A DNA stretch of 64,000 nucleotides, taken from the NCBI GenBank assembly GCA_963739995.1, contig CAVUCH010000005.1, positions 1 to 64,000 of the forward strand. The letters run 5' to 3'. How positions within the stretch are numbered: position 1 is the stretch's first letter; every line of letters begins with the position of its first letter. The notes beneath the pieces were generated by a model. It saw only the letters and a program-made list of their open reading frames with translations. It was not told the DNA's origin and made no database searches. Both the position numbers and the translations under genes were made by a program. This DNA is from CAVUCH01 sp963739995. Lineage in GTDB: Bacteria > Acidobacteriota > Vicinamibacteria > Vicinamibacterales > JAENWD01. Shown piece after piece: positions 61,392 through 64,000 of this stretch.

Positions 61392-62597
61392 TCAGCGCGG
61401 CTCCGCTTCCGGGGCCCTGAAGAACAGCGCGAACAGCACGAGCACGCCTGCGGCAAACCCGGCAGGGATCAGCCAGATCGGCTCCCAGGCGTGCAACTGT
61501 GCGCTCCCCTGCGTGTAGGTGTACTGGTCGACCACCCACCCCGACATGTACGATCCGACGAACATCCCGACACCCAGCGTCACGAAGGCAATGAACCCCT
61601 GCGCCGCGCCGCGGATGTGCAGGGGCGCCTTCTGGTCGACATAGATCTGGCCGGTGACGAAGAAGAAGTCGTAACAGATCCCGTGCACGAGGATGCCGAG
61701 GTAAACCATCCAGAGGAGGGCTCCGCCGTCGCCGAATGCGAAGAGCACGTACCGCAGTGCCCAGGTGGCCATCCCAATCAGCAGCATCCACTTGACGCCC
61801 AGCCGACGGAAAAAGACCGGCATCACGAGCATGAAGCCGATTTCCGACATCTGCCCCATCGTCTGGATGGCGGCTGTGTTCGTCACACCGAGCTCCGTCA
61901 GGTATGGATTTGTGAAGGCATAGTAGAACTGCAGCGGGATGCAGATGAGGAAGGAACCGATGACGAAGATCGCGAAGGAACGCTCCTTCAGCAGTTCGAG
62001 TGCGTCCAGGCCCAGGATGTCGCGGGTCGTCACCTTGTGTCCGACGCGCGCGGGAGGGGTGTGCGGCAGCACGAACGCGAAGAGGCCGAGCACCACCGAA
62101 GCCCCGGCCGCCAGCCGGAACTGCAGCGCGGCGCTCTCTGCGTGAAGGGCGCTGATGGCGAAACCCGCCACGATCCATCCGATGGTGCCGAGCACCCGGA
62201 TACCCGGGAACTCACGCCCGGGGTCGCGCATGTGATGAAACGAGAGGGAGTTGGTCAGCGCCAGCGTCGGCATGTAGCACAGCGTGTAGCCGAGCAGCAC
62301 CGGGTAGAACGTGCTGAACTCGGTCAGGGTCGAGGCGTAGAACAGCAGCAACGCGCCGACGAGGTGCAGCGCCGCGAGGATGCGCTCCGTAGCGAAGAAC
62401 CGATCGGCCACGAGCCCGACGAAGAACGGCGAGACCATCGCCGCAAGCGCCGTGGTGCTGTACGCGAGGCCGCTCTCCTGACCGGAGAACTGGAGCGTCC
62501 TCAGGAGGTACGTGCCCATCGTGACGTACCAGGCCCCCCAGACGAAGTACTGGAGGAACATCATCACGGACAGCTTCAATCGCGTGGCAGTTGGCAT
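61392..62597 (-). CDS. MFS transporter, NupG/nucleoside or sugar symporter-like
   Basis: The 401-residue protein has 12 helices and begins LKLSVMMFLQYFVWGAWYVTMGTYL, typical of the nucleoside:H+ symporter branch, with VGLVADRFFATERIL as the motif A loop. In Planctomycetes and acidobacteria such carriers often sit in glycan loci, so it may import a sugar from rhamnoside breakdown rather than a nucleoside. It is in the operon with NIPSNAP, GH78 and DUF1080. Confidence 0.82.
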   Translation of the reverse strand: MPTATRLKLSVMMFLQYFVWGAWYVTMGTYLLRTLQFSGQESGLAYSTTALAAMVSPFFVGLVADRFFATERILAALHLVGALLLFYASTLTEFSTFYPVLLGYTLCYMPTLALTNSLSFHHMRDPGREFPGIRVLGTIGWIVAGFAISALHAESAALQFRLAAGASVVLGLFAFVLPHTPPARVGHKVTTRDILGLDALELLKERSFAIFVIGSFLICIPLQFYYAFTNPYLTELGVTNTAAIQTMGQMSEIGFMLVMPVFFRRLGVKWMLLIGMATWALRYVLFAFGDGGALLWMVYLGILVHGICYDFFFVTGQIYVDQKAPLHIRGAAQGFIAFVTLGVGMFVGSYMSGWVVDQYTYTQGSAQLHAWEPIWLIPAGFAAGVLVLFALFFRAPEAEPR

Positions 62598-62646
62598 CTG
62601 TGCTCGTCTGAGAAACAGCGGTGTAGGGTGCGACGGCGAGCTGGTT

Positions 62647-63363
62647 CTACGAACCCTGCTTGTCCAGCACCTTGATCTTCACGTTCCGGAACGCCACCTC
62701 GTCGCCGTGGTCCTGCAGGGCGATGTGCCCGGTCTTCTCGAGGCCATAGCGTGGCATCGTCTTGAACTTGCTCTTCTCGACGCGGGCCTTCCAGTCGTCG
62801 CTCCACAGCTCGTACTCCACGACTTTCACGCCGTTCAGCCAGTGCTCGACGTGCGGACCGTTGACGAGAATGCGCGACTGATTCCACTCGCCGACAGACC
62901 GCGGGCCGCCGTTGGCCGGAGGGTGGAGGGCATAGTTGCCGCCGGCATGCCGGTCGGGCCCATTCCTGGCGTCAGGATGGCCATCGTTGTCGATCAATTG
63001 ATACTCGGGTCCGGTGGTGTAGGTGCTCGGCAGATCCGGTCCTTCGGCGACGTGGAAGAACACACCACTGTTGCCGTTCTTCGCGATGCGCCAGTCGAAG
63101 GCGAAATCGAAGCTTGCGTACTTCTCGACGGTGATCAGATCGCCGGCTTTGGCAACGCGTGTCAGCGCTCCATCCACCGCCTTCCAACCCTCTGGCGCCG
63201 ATTGCTGCTTCCAGCCGCGCCATCCGGCTGTCGTCTTGCCGTCGAACAGCAGCTTCCAGCCGTCGTTCGTTTCAGCGGCCGTCAGCGTGTTCTGCTCACC
63301 GGCTGCAGGCAGCGAAACCGCCGCCGCCGCAGCCAGAAGCACACCAAGAACGAACCTGCGCAT
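62647..63363 (-). CDS. DUF1080 (3-keto-disaccharide hydrolase-like), exported
   Basis: The 238-residue protein has a signal peptide (MRRFVLGVLLAAAAAVSLP). A LamG-like jelly roll follows with NDGWKLLFDGKTTAGWRGW, SFDFAFDWRIAKNGNSGVFF and YQLIDNDGHPD. DUF1080 members cleave 3-keto-glycosides made by Gfo/Idh-type oxidation, which links them to glycan breakdown. It is the first gene of the minus-strand operon with the MFS carrier, NIPSNAP and rhamnosidase. The ATG at 63363 is chosen for the signal peptide. Two palindromes lie upstream. Confidence 0.85.
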   Translation of the reverse strand: MRRFVLGVLLAAAAAVSLPAAGEQNTLTAAETNDGWKLLFDGKTTAGWRGWKQQSAPEGWKAVDGALTRVAKAGDLITVEKYASFDFAFDWRIAKNGNSGVFFHVAEGPDLPSTYTTGPEYQLIDNDGHPDARNGPDRHAGGNYALHPPANGGPRSVGEWNQSRILVNGPHVEHWLNGVKVVEYELWSDDWKARVEKSKFKTMPRYGLEKTGHIALQDHGDEVAFRNVKIKVLDKQGS

Positions 63364-63403
63364 GAGTCCTCCTGTGTCCGATATCAAGCGAACGGCCGCA
63401 GCC

Positions 63404-63463
63404 GCCGGGACTAAAGTCCCGGCTCCACGTCACCCTGTCTCGCGCCGGGGCTGAAGTCCCGGC
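63404..63463. repeat. Two dispersed palindromes
   Basis: Copies at 63404-63423 (GCCGGGACTAAAGTCCCGGC) and 63444-63463. Both lie in the 3' end of the apbE frame; the first supplies its TAG stop. Confidence 0.8.
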
Positions 63464-64000
63464 GTACCCACCGCCGAGAGAATACCCACCGCACATCGCC
63501 GGCCCCCTCGGTCACACCGATCATCGCCGCAGCCCCGGGGGTACGGTCGGCCAGCCGCAATCCCTCCTCCCCCAGCACGCAGAGCGCGGTCGCCAGCATA
63601 TCCGAGGTCGCGGCATCCCGCGCCACGACCGTCGCCTGCCGGTGCCCGGTGAGCGGCCGGCCCGTTCGCGGGTCGAGGATGTGTGAGTAACGGACGCCGC
63701 CTATCTCGACCCACTGCTCCGCATCGCCCGACGTCGACACCGCGGCGGTGGCAAGGGTCAGCGACCGGGTCGCGCCGGGTGTCGCCGTATCGAATGGCGC
63801 GATTGCCACACGCCAGCCTCTCTCTCCAGGAGGCGGCTCCCCGGCGGCAACGTCCCCACCCGCGACGACCAGCGCGCGCCGGATGCCCATGTCGCGCAGC
63901 GCATCGAGGGACCGATCGGCGGCATACCCCTTCGCGATCCCGCCGAAGTCCAGGCGCATGCCCGGACGTGCAACCTTCACCGATCGGGATGCCGCATCGA
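63411..64000 (-). CDS. apbE: FAD:protein FMN transferase, 5' part outside window
   Basis: ApbE attaches FMN to proteins such as RnfG/NqrC through a phosphoester bond, outside the inner membrane. The visible part has RLDFGGIAKGYAADRSLD (flavin/Mg site), VVAGGDVAAG, AAVSTSGDAEQW and YSHILDPRTGRPLTGH, all signature blocks. No start is present, so the gene runs past base 64000. The end reads through two palindromes (RRDFSPGARQGDVEPGL) to a stop inside the first repeat; the original C-terminus was probably near VFSRRWV. Confidence 0.87.
   Translation of the reverse strand, partial: DAASRSVKVARPGMRLDFGGIAKGYAADRSLDALRDMGIRRALVVAGGDVAAGEPPPGERGWRVAIAPFDTATPGATRSLTLATAAVSTSGDAEQWVEIGGVRYSHILDPRTGRPLTGHRQATVVARDAATSDMLATALCVLGEEGLRLADRTPGAAAMIGVTEGAGDVRWVFSRRWVRRDFSPGARQGDVEPGL

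Noticed and set aside
1..64000. tRNA or rRNA genes
   Set aside because: No cloverleaf with a GGTTCGAATCC-type arm and no rRNA-like stretch was seen by eye. A tool such as tRNAscan would be needed to exclude them fully.

Overview
This is high-GC DNA of about 60 genes from what looks like a free-living, polymer- and sugar-acid-degrading bacterium. The gene mix is a Ser/Thr kinase fused to TolB-like and TPR regions, DUF1080, NIPSNAP, a PmoA-family DUF6807 protein, a GH78 rhamnosidase, and FCD/GntR control of uronate genes. That mix plus the base composition points to Acidobacteriota, perhaps class Vicinamibacteria. The assignment is inference: there is no rRNA, tRNA or ribosomal-protein marker here.

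Layout. (1) 1-4600: remains of an integrated mobile element. A tyrosine integrase, an excisionase-like HTH gene, two ribbon-helix-helix-like or small genes, a ParB-like gene and a Thoeris-type TIR gene are all recognisable, and nearly all carry single-base frameshifts. (2) 4743-11835: ABC-F ATPase, serine hydrolase, SGNH hydrolase, and a protein kinase overlapping a histidine phosphatase. (3) 12137-15600: a tight four-gene operon with a coiled-coil protein, an inner-membrane OmpA-domain protein, a Ras-like GTPase and an unknown protein. (4) 15634-29482: housekeeping and transport genes (guaB, MFS, HAD phosphatases, a Rieske oxygenase, amidohydrolases, panE, a TauE/DUF1634 pair). (5) 29595-35620: an SNF2-type helicase followed by an Eco57I-like DNA methylase, resembling the drmD-drmMI half of class 1 DISARM; the methylase has a frameshift. 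(6) 35800-54242: a sugar-acid and carbohydrate island with an FCD regulator, SDR, ExuT-like MFS, ManD, DUF6807, a Gfo/Idh/MocA dehydrogenase, cyclase, NagA-like deacetylase, ribose-type ABC parts, epimerase, UxaA-family dehydratase, Zn-ADH and FAH hydrolase. (7) 54294-58089: diaminopimelate/lysine genes dapB (frameshifted), dapA, dapD, dapE. (8) 58129-64000: a minus-strand glycan operon (GH78, NIPSNAP, MFS, DUF1080) and a partial apbE.

The most striking material is non-coding. Two 166-bp elements (51452-51617 and 56035-56200) share an 88-nt core and have 39-nt arms that differ between copies yet stay complementary within each copy. About a dozen copies of a GGGACT/AGTCCC palindrome, often as inverted pairs, sit at gene 3' ends and supply stop codons or C-terminal codons. 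Five loci carry arrays with a 7-bp period but a different 7-mer at each locus, commonly as inverted halves. A TANNNT-like box 6-11 nt before the start codon recurs at seven genes and suggests leaderless transcription.

All comparisons were made by eye from sequence and remembered family motifs. No database search was run.
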